From Halobellus rarus (GTDB taxonomy: Archaea > Halobacteriota > Halobacteria > Halobacteriales > Haloferacaceae): a stretch of DNA of 64,000 nt. The notes under the pieces are model-generated. The model searched no databases, was not told the DNA's origin, and worked only from the letters and a program-made list of their open reading frames with translations. Location of the stretch: assembly GCF_024494595.1 (NCBI RefSeq), contig NZ_JANHDI010000014.1:89313-153312 (forward strand), written 5' to 3'. Position 1 is the first letter of the stretch; each line of letters begins with the position of its first letter. A program made the position numbers and the translations under genes. Below, one piece after another: positions 18,501-30,740 of the stretch.

Positions 18501-19409
18501 ATGCCCGAGGAGACCGATCTGACCGAACTCCGACGCGGGACCGACCTCGTCAAGCGCGGGTTCGCGCAGATGCAGAAGGGCGGCGTCATCATGGACGTCG
18601 TCGACGCCGAACAAGCGAGAATCGCCGAGGAAGCCGGCGCGGTCGCGGTGATGGCGCTCGAAGCCGTCCCCGCGGACATCCGAAAGCGCGGCGGCGTCGC
18701 GCGGATGGCCGATCCCGCGGACGTCAAGGAGATCGTCGAATCGGTCTCGATCCCGGTGATGGGGAAGTCCCGCATCGGTCACACGAAGGAGGCGCAGATC
18801 CTCCAGTCGGTCGGCGTCGATATGATCGACGAGAGCGAGGTGCTCACGCCCGCCGACGAGCGCTACCACATCGACAAGCGCGACTTCACCGCGCCGTTCG
18901 TCTGCGGCGCGCGCAACCTTGGCGAGGCGCTCCGTCGGATCGACGAGGGCGCGGCGATGATCCGGACGAAAGGCGAGGCCGGAACCGGCGACGTGAACCA
19001 GGCCGTCCACCACCAGCGCAACATCAAGGGCGCGATCCGCGAACTCGAAGGGAAGACCCACGAGGAGCGCGAGAAGTGGGCTCGAGAGAACGAGGCCCCC
19101 GCCGAACTCGTCCACGAGACCGCCGAGATGGGCCGTCTCCCCGTCGTGAACTTCGCCGCCGGCGGCATCGCGACGCCCGCCGACGCGGCGCTGATGATGC
19201 ACCACGAGTGCGACGGTATCTTCGTCGGCTCCGGTATCTTCGGCGCGGAGAACCCGCCGGAGATGGGCGAGGCCATCGTCGAGGCCGTCAACAACTGGGA
19301 CGACCCCGACGAACTCGCCGAGATCGCCTCGAACCTCGGCAAGGGGATGAAAGGCGAATCCAACACGGACCTCCCCGAAGAGGAGAAACTGCAGGGCCGC
19401 GGCGTCTAG
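18501..19409 (+). CDS. pdxS: Pyridoxal 5'-phosphate synthase lyase subunit
   Basis: Makes PLP from ribose 5-phosphate, glyceraldehyde 3-phosphate and ammonia together with the glutaminase PdxT, which is not in the window. The 302-residue TIM-barrel protein shows the expected landmarks: [19 protein letters not shown] (first catalytic strand), [16 protein letters not shown] (second active-site lysine region), [11 protein letters not shown] (phosphate loop) and [20 protein letters not shown]. Sequence and length are highly conserved. A clear TATA box lies 23 bases upstream. Confidence 0.97.
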   Translation: MPEETDLTELRRGTDLVKRGFAQMQKGGVIMDVVDAEQARIAEEAGAVAVMALEAVPADIRKRGGVARMADPADVKEIVESVSIPVMGKSRIGHTKEAQILQSVGVDMIDESEVLTPADERYHIDKRDFTAPFVCGARNLGEALRRIDEGAAMIRTKGEAGTGDVNQAVHHQRNIKGAIRELEGKTHEEREKWARENEAPAELVHETAEMGRLPVVNFAAGGIATPADAALMMHHECDGIFVGSGIFGAENPPEMGEAIVEAVNNWDDPDELAEIASNLGKGMKGESNTDLPEEEKLQGRGV

Positions 19410-19547
19410 GCCGGCGAATCCACCGTTTTTACTGAATTCCGCGGGTCCGTATCACGCGATAGCCAGACGTAGCGCGTCGGCTGAGAGACCGAAGCGGGAG
19501 GCGGAACGAAAGAAAACGCGGAGATCGACCAACCGGACGGGAACCGA

Positions 19548-20423
19548 TCAGTACAGCGTCGCGCCCTGACTCACGCGTGTCTGGTACGCCCGGGACTCGA
19601 CGCCGGCGTCCGCGAAGGCGTCGACCATCGCCGCGGCCACGTGTCGGCGGTTCGAGTCTCGACACGGCGCGATGACGGCCGGGCCGGCCCCGGAGACGGT
19701 GACGCCCGCCGCGCCCGCCTCGAGCGCCGCCTCGCGGACGGCGTCGTAGCCGGTGATGAGTTCCGCGCGGGCGGGCGTGACGACGCGCTCGTCCATCCCG
19801 AGCCCCACCAGTTCGGGATCGTCGCGGCACATCCCGACCGCGAGCGTCGCCGCCGAGCCGACGGTGTGGACGACGTCCTCCATCGACGCCGAGGTGGGGA
19901 CGACGCCGCGGGCGTCGCGGGTCGAGACGGCGATCTCCGGGAGACAGGCCACCAGCGGGATCGAGGCGTCGACGGCGGTGACCGCGTCGCCGCGGGCGAC
20001 GGTGAATCCGCCGAGCAGCGCCGGGGCCACGTTGTCGGCGTGGGCCTCGCCGGAGACGACCGCCTCGCCCTCGGCGGCGACCGGGACGAGTTCCTCCCTG
20101 GAGAGGCCCCGGTCGTAGAGGGCGTTCAACGCGACGGCCGCCCCGGCCGAGCTGGCCGCGGAGGAGCCGAGTCCAGACGAGGGGCGAACCCCCTTGTCGA
20201 TCTTGATGTGTGCGGGGGCGTCGAGCGCCTCCGCGACGGCACCGACGACGTTCTTCTCGGGGTCTTCGGGGATGTACTGGCTCCCGACGCCGGTCATCTC
20301 GATGGTCGTCCGATCGGCCTTCTCGACGCGGACGACGTCGGTGGGGCGGTCGAGGGCGACGCCGAAGACGTCGAATCCGCTTCCGAGATTCGCGCTCGTC
20401 GCCGGGGCCCTGACCGTCTGCAT
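19548..20423 (-). CDS. thrB: Homoserine kinase
   Basis: GHMP-family kinase that phosphorylates homoserine in threonine synthesis. From the ATG at 20421-20423 it is 291 residues. It begins RAPATSANLGSGFDVFGVAL and has the phosphate-binding loop PSSGLGSSAASSAGA near residue 90 and the C-terminal VSGAGPAV motif. The long open frame upstream of the ATG is antisense to the FAD oxidoreductase and is not coding. It is convergent with pdxS and divergent from the oxidoreductase. Confidence 0.95.
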   Translation of the reverse strand: MQTVRAPATSANLGSGFDVFGVALDRPTDVVRVEKADRTTIEMTGVGSQYIPEDPEKNVVGAVAEALDAPAHIKIDKGVRPSSGLGSSAASSAGAAVALNALYDRGLSREELVPVAAEGEAVVSGEAHADNVAPALLGGFTVARGDAVTAVDASIPLVACLPEIAVSTRDARGVVPTSASMEDVVHTVGSAATLAVGMCRDDPELVGLGMDERVVTPARAELITGYDAVREAALEAGAAGVTVSGAGPAVIAPCRDSNRRHVAAAMVDAFADAGVESRAYQTRVSQGATLY

Positions 20424-20543
20424 ACGCGTCAGGTTGCCCAACGAGGGTAAAAAGGTAGCGAACGACGGTACCGTGGAACTCGTTCGAGCGAGTCGGGAGC
20501 GTCGGAACGGAAAGCACTTTCCGGCCAGTCGAGTAGGGGGCGT

Positions 20544-21911
20544 ATGATCGGCGTCGTCGGCGGCGGGATCGCGGGACTCGCGGCCGCCTATCGGTTGCAA
20601 CGGCACGGCCACGACGTGCGAGTCTTCGAGGCCGCAGACCAGTTGGGCGGCCTCGCGGCCACGTACGAGACCCGCGGTGACGACATCGAGAAGTTCTATC
20701 ACCACCTCTCGAAATCGGAGGAGACGATCGTCGAACTCGCCGAAGAGCTGGGGCTCGGTGATCGGATCGAGTGGCGCGTCGGGACCAACGGCTACTACGT
20801 CGACGGCGTCGTCCACCCGCTCGATACCCCGTGGGAGATCCTCGCGTACCCGCACATGAGCCTCTACGACAAGTTCAGGCTGGGGATGCTCACCCAGGGG
20901 ATCGACGTGCGCGGGCTCGTCCCCGACTTCGACGCCTACGACGACCTCTCCGAGTACGAGCACGTCACGGTCCGGGAGTTCGTCGAGGAACACACGACGA
21001 AGAGCGTCTACGAGAACTTCGTCGATCCGCTCCTCGACGGCAAGTACGGGGACAGAAAGGACGACATCTCGGCGGCCTGGTTCCTCGGCCGCGTTCGGTT
21101 CCGCGGGGAGCGGGACCTCCTCCGCGGGGAGATCCTCGGCTACTTCGACGGCGGGTTCGGCGTCCTGCTCGACGCCCTCGTCGACGCCGTCGGGCGGGAG
21201 AACATCGCGACCGACGCGCCCGTGACGGACCTCACCGTGGCGGACGGGCGGGTGCAGTCGCTGACAGTCGGACGCGACGGCAAACAAGAGTCACACGACG
21301 TCGACGCCGCCGTCGTCGCGACGATGCCGAACGTCCTGGAGTCGCTGACGGGCTTCCCCTGCGAGATCGACTTCCAGGGGGCGATCTGCGGGCTCCTCAC
21401 GATGGAGGAGTCGCTGCTCGACACCTACTGGCTGAACGTCGCGCACGACGCCCCTTTCGGCGCGCTCGTCGAACACACGAACTTCGTCGAGCGGGAGCGC
21501 TACGGCGGCGATCACCTCCTCTACGTCGCCGCGTACGTCCAGGATAGCGAGGAAGACCTGTGGCGGATGGACGACGACGAGGTGAGAGAGACGTGGCTCG
21601 ACGAGATCGAATCGATGTTCCCCGACTTCGATCGGTCCGCGGTCACCGAGTGTCGGGTCGCGCGCAACCCCCGGGCCGCGCCGATCTACGAGCGCGGCTA
21701 CCTCGATCTCGTGGTTCCGTACCACCTCGACGAGGCGGTCGGCGAGGGCGTCTACTACGCCGGGATGGCCTCGGAGGCACAGTACCCCGAGCGATCGCTC
21801 AACGGGGGAATCGTCGCCGGTTACGAGGTGGCCGACCGGATCGAGGCGTCGGGGGAAGCCGACGACGAAACTGAGCCCGAATCGGCGACCGGATTCGAGT
21901 TCGAGGACTGA
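20544..21911 (+). CDS. NAD(P)/FAD-dependent oxidoreductase
   Basis: A 455-residue flavoprotein of the amine oxidase/protoporphyrinogen oxidase/desaturase class. The dinucleotide-binding fingerprint VVGGGIAGLAAAYRLQRHGHDVRVFEA-type motif occupies residues 4-30, and the C-terminal FAD motif is GVYYAGMASEAQYPERSLNGGI. The middle part (FYHHLSKSEE, YVDGVVHPLDTPWEIL, GKYGDRKDDISAAWF) is typical of the conserved haloarchaeal subgroup near sugar- and lipid-modifying enzymes, but the substrate is unknown. It ends with an acidic tail. Confidence 0.85.
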   Translation: MIGVVGGGIAGLAAAYRLQRHGHDVRVFEAADQLGGLAATYETRGDDIEKFYHHLSKSEETIVELAEELGLGDRIEWRVGTNGYYVDGVVHPLDTPWEILAYPHMSLYDKFRLGMLTQGIDVRGLVPDFDAYDDLSEYEHVTVREFVEEHTTKSVYENFVDPLLDGKYGDRKDDISAAWFLGRVRFRGERDLLRGEILGYFDGGFGVLLDALVDAVGRENIATDAPVTDLTVADGRVQSLTVGRDGKQESHDVDAAVVATMPNVLESLTGFPCEIDFQGAICGLLTMEESLLDTYWLNVAHDAPFGALVEHTNFVERERYGGDHLLYVAAYVQDSEEDLWRMDDDEVRETWLDEIESMFPDFDRSAVTECRVARNPRAAPIYERGYLDLVVPYHLDEAVGEGVYYAGMASEAQYPERSLNGGIVAGYEVADRIEASGEADDETEPESATGFEFED

Positions 21912-21947
21912 AGGAAGTCCGACGATGTTCCGAGAGCGCGTTCGAAC

Positions 21948-22559
21948 TCAGGCCTCGGTCTCGTCGGCGTCGCTCTCGGCGTCGACGTCCTGGAGGCCGG
22001 GCGCGATCTCGACGTCGACGTCCTCGGGTTCCTCGCGGCCGCCGACGCGGACCTCGCCGTCGTCGCCCTCGACGTAGACGTCGTCGGCGAAGCCGCCCTC
22101 GGCGTGGGGGTGCTCCGGATCGTCGAGGCGCTCCGGCGTCGCCGGCGCGTCCGGGATCTCCTTCGTCCGGAAGTTCCCCAGCGGGTTCGCGATGTCGATG
22201 TCGTAGCGCTCGAAGAATTCTTCGTAGCGCTCGTAGTGCGTCTCCAGTTCCTCGACCGGGAACTCCATCATCTCCGTCCAGCCGTGGTTGTAGAAGTCGA
22301 AATTCGCCTGTACGTGCGTGATCTCTCTGGCCTCCGCCTCGGTGAACCCCTCTTCGAGCGCGCGGACGTACGTGTCGAACGTCAACTCGAAGAACGTCGC
22401 CATATGCGGCTCGCGCTCCTCGCGGTGGTCTGGATCGGCCTTTTCGCCGAACACGCGGACGTGGAGGTCGACGAGTTTGTCCGTCGCGATGTCGCCGACG
22501 ACCGGCATCGTCAGCGCCTTCTTCGCCGCGAAGTGGCGGATGTTCTGGCGGAGTTTCAT
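21948..22559 (-). CDS. DUF6149-like haloarchaeal protein
   Basis: A 203-residue protein starting MKLRQNIRHFAAKKALTMPVVGD. The mostly helical body has conserved-looking HVRVFG, THVQANFDFYNHGW and ETHYERYEEFFERYDI, then a long acidic tail. I assign it from memory to the DUF6149 group of haloarchaeal proteins; no function is known. I use the ATG at 22557-22559 because the frame upstream has none of the conserved features. Confidence 0.7.
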   Translation of the reverse strand: MKLRQNIRHFAAKKALTMPVVGDIATDKLVDLHVRVFGEKADPDHREEREPHMATFFELTFDTYVRALEEGFTEAEAREITHVQANFDFYNHGWTEMMEFPVEELETHYERYEEFFERYDIDIANPLGNFRTKEIPDAPATPERLDDPEHPHAEGGFADDVYVEGDDGEVRVGGREEPEDVDVEIAPGLQDVDAESDADETEA

Positions 22560-23095
22560 CGAGTCGGCGTTGGGACCGGGCGAACTTGAATGACACGCGT
22601 TCACTACCGATGCTGAGCGGCGAAGTCCGCCACGGCTGGGAACACTTCGGAAGCCCCCGCGGTCTCGACTCGGTGCGCTCGCTGTGCTCCTCGTCGTTCG
22701 CTCCGCTCACTCCTGCGGTGCTTGCGTCGCGCGCCTTCGCCGTCACTTCGCTCCGCTCGTGACGAGCCATCCACTCGCTTCGCTCGTGGAGACGCCGAGA
22801 CCGCGGCCCGTTCCATTCCCGCCCGGCAGTTCTCCGGGGCCATCGCCTTCCGAAGGCGTTCTGCATCGTAAAGCCGACGCTGTCTCGTGGGCGAACAGTC
22901 GGCACACCGCCCGCGACGACGTCCTCGCAGCGCCGTCGTCCGTGTCCCGCGTCGACGTGCCGAGCAACCGCGACCCGACGCGGGCCGTCGTCAGATCACG
23001 GGGGCTCTGGCCGCGGGTTCGTATATAAACCTACGTCCGGTCGAGAAACGTCGAGAGATCGAAAAAACAGTCAGTCAGCCGTCGTCCCTATCGTC
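22560..23095. other. Non-coding, hairpin-rich gap
   Basis: About 530 bases without a credible gene. It has repeated CGCTTCGCTC/CGCTCCGCTC-type words that form short hairpins (for example GTCAC..GTGAC near 22743-22765 and CCAC..GTGG near 22770-22788) and the palindrome GCCTTCCGAAGGC near 22847. The open frames on both strands are Arg/Ser-rich translations of these repeats. A TATA-like TATATAAAC near 23020 is present. Nothing else is identified. Confidence 0.5.
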
Positions 23096-26341
<3,246 letters not shown>

Positions 26342-26436
26342 CACGCTGTTGAAGTCCGTACATCGTAATAAGCCCGGCGAAATACTACGAGATGCGAAAA
26401 GCCATTTCGAAATTCGTAACGTCTCGCCACGGAGCC

Positions 26437-26661
26437 TCACTCGACGAACCGGTACCGGTAGGGGCTTCCCTCGACGACGTCGATCGGACCGCCTCGTTCT
26501 TCGATCTGTCCGAGAACGGTCGCGACCCTGTAGGTCGTCTCGAAAGCGTCGACGTCGCGTTCGCGGAGTCGATCCAGAATTTCGCGGGCGGTTATGGGCT
26601 CCTCCGCGTCCTCGAGGACGTCGAGAAGCTGCTCGAACCCGGGTGGCCGGGTCGCGATCAT
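26437..26661 (-). CDS. Small winged-helix-like protein
   Basis: A 74-residue protein with helices and a wing-like pattern: FEQLLDVLEDAEEPITAREILDRL, then YRVATVLGQIEERGGPIDVVEG, ending YRYRF. This looks like a compact winged-helix domain of the kind that reads DNA, but I cannot name a family. It lies 95 bases upstream of carB on the same strand, so cotranscription is possible. No catalytic motif. Confidence 0.6.
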   Translation of the reverse strand: MIATRPPGFEQLLDVLEDAEEPITAREILDRLRERDVDAFETTYRVATVLGQIEERGGPIDVVEGSPYRYRFVE

Positions 26662-26776
26662 ACTCGCGGTGACGCGCCGGCGACGCTTAGGTTTCAGTGC
26701 GACAGGCGTCGGACGGGCGGGAGCGGCGGGCGGAAAACCGGTCGATGCGGAGAGAACGAGCGTGACGCCGTCCCGC

Positions 26777-27310
26777 TCAAGCGTACACGTCGTCTTCGGA
26801 CAGATCCCGCTCCGCGCGGTATTCGGCGACGAACTCGCTCACGTCGAAATCGAGCATCTGCCGTTCGAACTCCGAGACGGCATCGTCGTCGTCGGCGTGA
26901 CTGACGGCGTGTTCCATCAGTTCGACGACGAGTTCGACGACGATCTCGTGTAGCCGTCGCGAATCGAAGTCGGTCACCCAGAGGATCCCCGCGCCGACGT
27001 CGCCGTCGTCGCTCACGTCGGCGGAGACCACCCGCTGGGGAAACTCTTCGAGGACGATGCCCATCAGATGCGCCGTCCCGAACTCCGGCATCTCCTCGCT
27101 GGTCGTCGAGACGGCGTCGCGAAGCACCGAGACGAGGAATTCGGGAACGAACCGCTCCGGAGGATGGACGTCCATCACGACCGCGTGTGCGTCTCCGCAG
27201 GAACACTCGAACTCCCGCATTCCCAGATCGAGCGAGCGGACGGATCTGGTCTCGCCACACGGCAGATCGAGCGTCTCACCGCCGTCGCCCGGAACCTGCG
27301 GTTGTGCCAT
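26777..27310 (-). CDS. DUF5815-like protein
   Basis: A 177-residue acidic protein with a cysteine cluster near the N-terminus (PCGET and FECSCGDAH, residues 17-40) that may bind zinc, followed by VMDVHPPERFVPEFLVSVLRDAV and a helical C-terminal half. I associate it from memory with the haloarchaeal DUF5815 group; no function is known. The start is the ATG at 27310 just after an A/T-rich spot. Codon use is like the host. Confidence 0.68.
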   Translation of the reverse strand: MAQPQVPGDGGETLDLPCGETRSVRSLDLGMREFECSCGDAHAVVMDVHPPERFVPEFLVSVLRDAVSTTSEEMPEFGTAHLMGIVLEEFPQRVVSADVSDDGDVGAGILWVTDFDSRRLHEIVVELVVELMEHAVSHADDDDAVSEFERQMLDFDVSEFVAEYRAERDLSEDDVYA

Positions 27311-27376
27311 AGATTCAGTTGTCGGCGGCAGTGGTTAAACGTCGCGCTCTCGGGTCAGCGTCGCGTTCCCGCCGCG

Positions 27377-27628
27377 TCACTCGCTCGCGGTCGCGTACAG
27401 CAGGGGGCCGACGACGAGGAGCGCCAGACCGAGAAAGAGGTAGTGAACCGGCACGAGCGACTGCGGCGTCAACGCGAAGATCAGCCCGAACGCCATCGTG
27501 TTGAGCGCGAGGAGCTTCTGCGATTTCAGGGGGAGCACGCCCACTGTCGCGAACACGAAGACGAGCAGGAGCGCCTGCCCGACGTTGTAGTTGAGCAGGA
27601 AACTGTCGACGAGCTGTAGGGGGAGCAT
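27377..27628 (-). CDS. Small membrane protein, three helices
   Basis: An 83-residue protein from the ATG at 27626-27628 with three membrane helices (VGQALLLVFVFATVGVL, LLALNTMAFGLIFALTP and YLFLGLALLVVGPLLYA) and tiny loops. It follows another small membrane protein (27712-27957) on the same strand, 83 bases apart, so the pair may be a unit. No family recognised. It is one of the last genes before the integrated element. Confidence 0.6.
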   Translation of the reverse strand: MLPLQLVDSFLLNYNVGQALLLVFVFATVGVLPLKSQKLLALNTMAFGLIFALTPQSLVPVHYLFLGLALLVVGPLLYATASE

Positions 27629-27711
27629 CCTTGTCCGGAGTTTCGGCGCGAATCGAGTATTAAAGTTCCGTTCTTCGTGGGTGATCCCACCCCTGTCCGA
27701 GGGGGTGGCAG

Positions 27712-27957
27712 TCAGTTCGGCCCGGTGATGTCCATCGGGCGGATCCAACCGTACCAGATCGCGAAGATCATCCCACCGTATCCGAGCATGAATACGAGCG
27801 CGCCGAGGTCGTTGTAGCCGAGCTCGCCGAGCAGTCGGCGCACGATACCCGAGCCCGCGATACCGACCACGAGGATCGCTGCCAGCAGGAGTTTGTCACG
27901 GCTCAACTCGAAGAGGCGCTCCTCCCCGTCGTGTTCGCTCCGCGTGTCGTCGCTCAT
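27712..27957 (-). CDS. Small membrane protein, two helices
   Basis: An 81-residue protein with an acidic cytoplasmic N-terminus (about 20 residues), two membrane helices around residues 22-42 and 50-70 and a short C-terminal tail PMDITGPN. No recognised family. It is the last gene I count as chromosome before the integrase region. Confidence 0.6.
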   Translation of the reverse strand: MSDDTRSEHDGEERLFELSRDKLLLAAILVVGIAGSGIVRRLLGELGYNDLGALVFMLGYGGMIFAIWYGWIRPMDITGPN

Positions 27958-28219
27958 TGCTCGAGTCTTTGACCTGCAGCATCCTCACCCTGTCGGAACG
28001 CGGTTATCGCGCGGCGGCGGCGGTGAGATAACGCACCCACGACTGGGTACGTCGGATAGAGCAGCTGCTCTCAGTATATGAGTCGTCGAAGGTTAGGTGG
28101 CTGGGGAGTTGTGGGGCCCCAACCACGGACGGCCAGAGACCGTCCGTGTGGAAGGTGGGCCAACACGGTTTTGGCCGTTTCACCAACTCGTGCCGCCATA
28201 TTTGAACCGTTTCGGGACA
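27958..28219. other. Junction region next to integrase, with perfect hairpin
   Basis: About 260 bases without a gene between host genes and the integrase. It holds the palindrome TGGGGCCCCA (about 28112-28121) and a perfect 9-base-pair hairpin (28124-28132 with 28140-28148, CACGGACGG and CCGTCCGTG). As the bases immediately downstream of the integrase stop, this is where one attachment site would be expected. I found no tRNA gene here and no second copy inside the window, so the att assignment is only a suggestion. Confidence 0.35.
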
Positions 28220-29260
28220 TCAGATATCGTCCGGAATGTGTTTCTGGCGGCGGCGCGCGCGCTCCCGATTCCCCGCCTTGTCGTAGTGCTGTTCCAGCAC
28301 GTCCTCGGACGCGTCCCCGCGATCACTGATCACGGGGCGCGGCGTCCCAGCAGTCCGGTGCGCTGTCACGCTCCCGGTCCGAATCTGGTGCGGCGAACGG
28401 GACGACGGGCACTTACTCGCCTCACCCCCACCACTCGCCTCGCACTCGTCGATGTCGCGATCGTGCGGACACCCGTCGTTGATCTCGCACGGGCGCGTGA
28501 CATCGTACATCCAGGATTGGATCGTCGAGACGACCGGACGGCCGTGGGTCGTCGTGATTAACGGTGATCGACCTTCGTCGTCGACGATCCCGATGCGCGG
28601 GCCGTCGATGTAGTCTTGGACCACCTCGGCGACCCAGTCCTTCAGAATCACGTCACGTTCACCGCTAACCCCGTTTTTCAGCGGCGTCTCCGGCGGTCGG
28701 TGTCTAAACGATAACGCTCCGTCTTCCGGATCCCAATCCTCCAGATCGAGCGCTCGGATTCCCCCGCGCCGCGCTGGAACGCGCCACGCTAACAGAAGCG
28801 AGACGTGCTTCCGACTGGCGTACTCGTACCGACGGAGGTAATCAAGAATCGCTTTCATCCGTTCGGAGGAGATCTTCGTGTCGTCGCTCTGCTCGTCCTT
28901 CGACGGCGACGGGACACGGATCCGATCCGGAAGCGTCTCCGGAACGCCTCGAAGGTCGGCGACGCGGAGCAGGAACTGTTTCAGCGTCGAGACCTGCCCC
29001 TGCATCGTCATAATGTTACACGGATCACGATCGCCGTTGTCCTCGCGCTTCCAGACGCGCCACTGGTGGACTGTCCGAACGTCGACATCGTTCATATTCG
29101 AGATTCCCTGCTCTTCGAGCCAGTCGGTGAACGTCCGGAGGCGGTACTCGTGATCGCGAAGCGTCGCCGCGGCCAGCTCGCCGCGACGCTCGTCCAGGTA
29201 GATGTCGAGAGCGGCCTCCGGCGTGATCGGCTCCAGGTCCTCAACACTCACGCGGATCAC
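28220..29260 (-). CDS. Tyrosine-type site-specific integrase
   Basis: A 346-residue recombinase with an N-terminal SAM-like core-binding domain (EAALDIYLDERRGELAAATL) and a catalytic domain from about residue 135. Catalytic positions visible are the first Arg in ARRGGIRALDLEDW, the Lys hairpin in LKNGVSGERDV, HxxR in SPHQIRTGS and the tyrosine in LEQHYD. A Cys-rich insert (CEINDGCPHDRDIDEC) precedes the HxxR box, as in the common haloarchaeal integrase group. It starts at GTG 29260, overlapping the preceding gene by 20 bases; GTG 29251 is an alternative. It marks the left edge of an integrated element. Confidence 0.9.
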   Translation of the reverse strand: MIRVSVEDLEPITPEAALDIYLDERRGELAAATLRDHEYRLRTFTDWLEEQGISNMNDVDVRTVHQWRVWKREDNGDRDPCNIMTMQGQVSTLKQFLLRVADLRGVPETLPDRIRVPSPSKDEQSDDTKISSERMKAILDYLRRYEYASRKHVSLLLAWRVPARRGGIRALDLEDWDPEDGALSFRHRPPETPLKNGVSGERDVILKDWVAEVVQDYIDGPRIGIVDDEGRSPLITTTHGRPVVSTIQSWMYDVTRPCEINDGCPHDRDIDECEASGGGEASKCPSSRSPHQIRTGSVTAHRTAGTPRPVISDRGDASEDVLEQHYDKAGNRERARRRQKHIPDDI

Positions 29261-30197
29261 CTCCGATCTCCGCGTACTCGACAGCGTGACCCGTGCGCTT
29301 CCGGTGGAGAACCTCGTTCACGGCCGCGAGCACGCGATCGTCCTCGACGACGTCCTCGTGGTCGCACCCGTGACAGACGACGTGATAGACGACGTCTCCG
29401 GGACTATCTTGTCCGCCGTCAGTCACCAGCCGTTGCTGTTCAGACTCTCCTCCACCTGAAGTTGGACCCGACCAGTGATTCACTTGATTTATCACAGTCC
29501 GTTTCTGGGTGAATGCGGGTATTGATGAGCTGTCAGCGCGACTATTCAGTCGGGAGTGTGCCTCTGGCAAAACGACTGCGGCGGGATATGCCTCCCACAC
29601 ATTCCTTTGATAAAACGAACACTCCGTGTTACCTACACACTGAGCGGTAGCTCCTCCAGGTCTCGAACTTTCGTCTTCTGATACGTTCGATCCGCCGTCG
29701 GTGACGAGCCGACTCTGTTCCGCGCTCTCGGTCTTAACGCGCTCGGAGAGCCATCCCATCTGCTCGCCGATTCCACCGAGATCGTTCGTCTGAAGCGGGA
29801 ACGTGACGGTCGGATCGATACCCGAAGAGAACGACTCTCGCTCTCGAAGCGGGTCGAGGTAGCTCCGCCCCGCGAGGACGATGATCTCCTCGATCTCGAC
29901 GCCCTTCCCGACCTCGTTCGCGATCCAGTCGATCAGCGACATCCCGACCGTATGCGCGAGCGCGTCAAGGCGGTCCTCGTCGAGGTCGTCGATGCTCGTC
30001 TCGTAGGGATCGAGTTCCCGATCGGGAGTGACGAGCGCGTGCTCCGCCGAGAGGATCAACCACTCGTCGCCGATCGTCTCGGCGTACTCGCGCTTCTTCG
30101 CGAAGTACGTCGACGTGTACAGGTCCGCGGCTCGCGTCGGTTCGTCGCGCTTGGCTGCACCGCACCCGACGATCACGAGCGTCTTCGAGTGGGTCAC
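29241..30197 (-). CDS. DUF6884-like protein with two TDGG motifs
   Basis: A 318-residue protein from GTG 30197. The first 130 residues (LVIVGCGAAKRDEPTRAADLYTS, EWLILSAEHALVTPD) match the DUF6884 pattern seen in many phage and plasmid proteins, of unknown activity. The rest is a low-complexity tail holding SRLVTDGG and QRLVTDGG, a short motif repeated in neighbouring genes, and a CxxC (VCHGCDHEDVV) that could be half of a zinc ribbon. It sits just upstream of the integrase and overlaps it by 20 bases. Possible fusion of two formerly separate reading frames. Confidence 0.6.
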   Translation of the reverse strand: MTHSKTLVIVGCGAAKRDEPTRAADLYTSTYFAKKREYAETIGDEWLILSAEHALVTPDRELDPYETSIDDLDEDRLDALAHTVGMSLIDWIANEVGKGVEIEEIIVLAGRSYLDPLRERESFSSGIDPTVTFPLQTNDLGGIGEQMGWLSERVKTESAEQSRLVTDGGSNVSEDESSRPGGATAQCVGNTECSFYQRNVWEAYPAAVVLPEAHSRLNSRADSSSIPAFTQKRTVINQVNHWSGPTSGGGESEQQRLVTDGGQDSPGDVVYHVVCHGCDHEDVVEDDRVLAAVNEVLHRKRTGHAVEYAEIGGDPREC

Positions 30198-30604
30198 TGC
30201 GACCCCTCCGAGACACGATCGACCGCGTCGAGGTCGACCCGTTCGTCCAGATCCAGCGCCGCGTCTTCGACCCACCCGGCGAGACTCCGCCCGGATCGAG
30301 GCGGCGTCGGTTCCGCCGGCGGGTGATCGTGCAGCTCCGGGAGTCGATGGTCGAACGTCCGGATCAACTCCAGCAGCGCCGCGTTCTGGATCCGCTGCTG
30401 CTCTGCGATCTCCTCGAGGGCGTCGGCCTGGCGCTCCAGGGCGTTCAGTTCCTCGAAGGAGCCGCCGTCGGTAATGAGCCGTTTCTCTTGACCTGTGGCT
30501 TCTTGTGGACCGGGGTCGGTGTTTGATCCGATGTCTACTGAAGAAGACGCAGAACTACACAGTACTCGGAAAGTACGAGAGGACGGCTCTTCAGTGGTGG
30601 TCAC
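30194..30604 (-). CDS. Helical protein with TDGG motif, start uncertain
   Basis: The credible protein part is the C-terminal 110 residues: KRLITDGGSFEELNALERQ, then a heptad-like helix ALEEIAEQQRIQNAALLEL and an acidic tail. The only in-frame ATG/GTG/TTG codon I find close enough is a GTG at 30604, which lies inside the divergent AbrB-like gene (start 30531); the true start may be non-standard or nearer 30526. It overlaps the downstream DUF6884-like gene by four bases, supporting an operon. No family recognised. Confidence 0.45.
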   Translation of the reverse strand: MTTTEEPSSRTFRVLCSSASSSVDIGSNTDPGPQEATGQEKRLITDGGSFEELNALERQADALEEIAEQQRIQNAALLELIRTFDHRLPELHDHPPAEPTPPRSGRSLAGWVEDAALDLDERVDLDAVDRVSEGSQ

Positions 30605-30740
30605 GGTTCCGCCCGAAGCTGTCGAGAGATCCGGTATCGAGGTCGGTGAGCAGGTGATGATCGGAAGCGTCGAGGACGGACCCGTGACGCTGGTTCCTTG
30701 GAGCGAGGACGACATTCGCTCGATAGTCGGCTCCGAGTAG
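30531..30740 (+). CDS. AbrB/SpoVT-like DNA-binding protein
   Basis: A 69-residue protein with the swapped-hairpin AbrB pattern: STRKVREDGSSVVVTVPPEAVERSGIEVGEQVMI, then SVEDGPVTLVP. Such proteins act as small transcription regulators or antitoxins. It is the only rightward gene in this stretch and ends at the same base where the next leftward gene ends (30740/30741). The ATG at 30531 directly begins the domain. Confidence 0.8.
   Translation: MSTEEDAELHSTRKVREDGSSVVVTVPPEAVERSGIEVGEQVMIGSVEDGPVTLVPWSEDDIRSIVGSE

Noticed and set aside
22604..23028. Open frames on both strands in the gap before carB
   Set aside because: They translate simple CGCTTCGCTC repeats into Arg/Ser-rich text without protein character.
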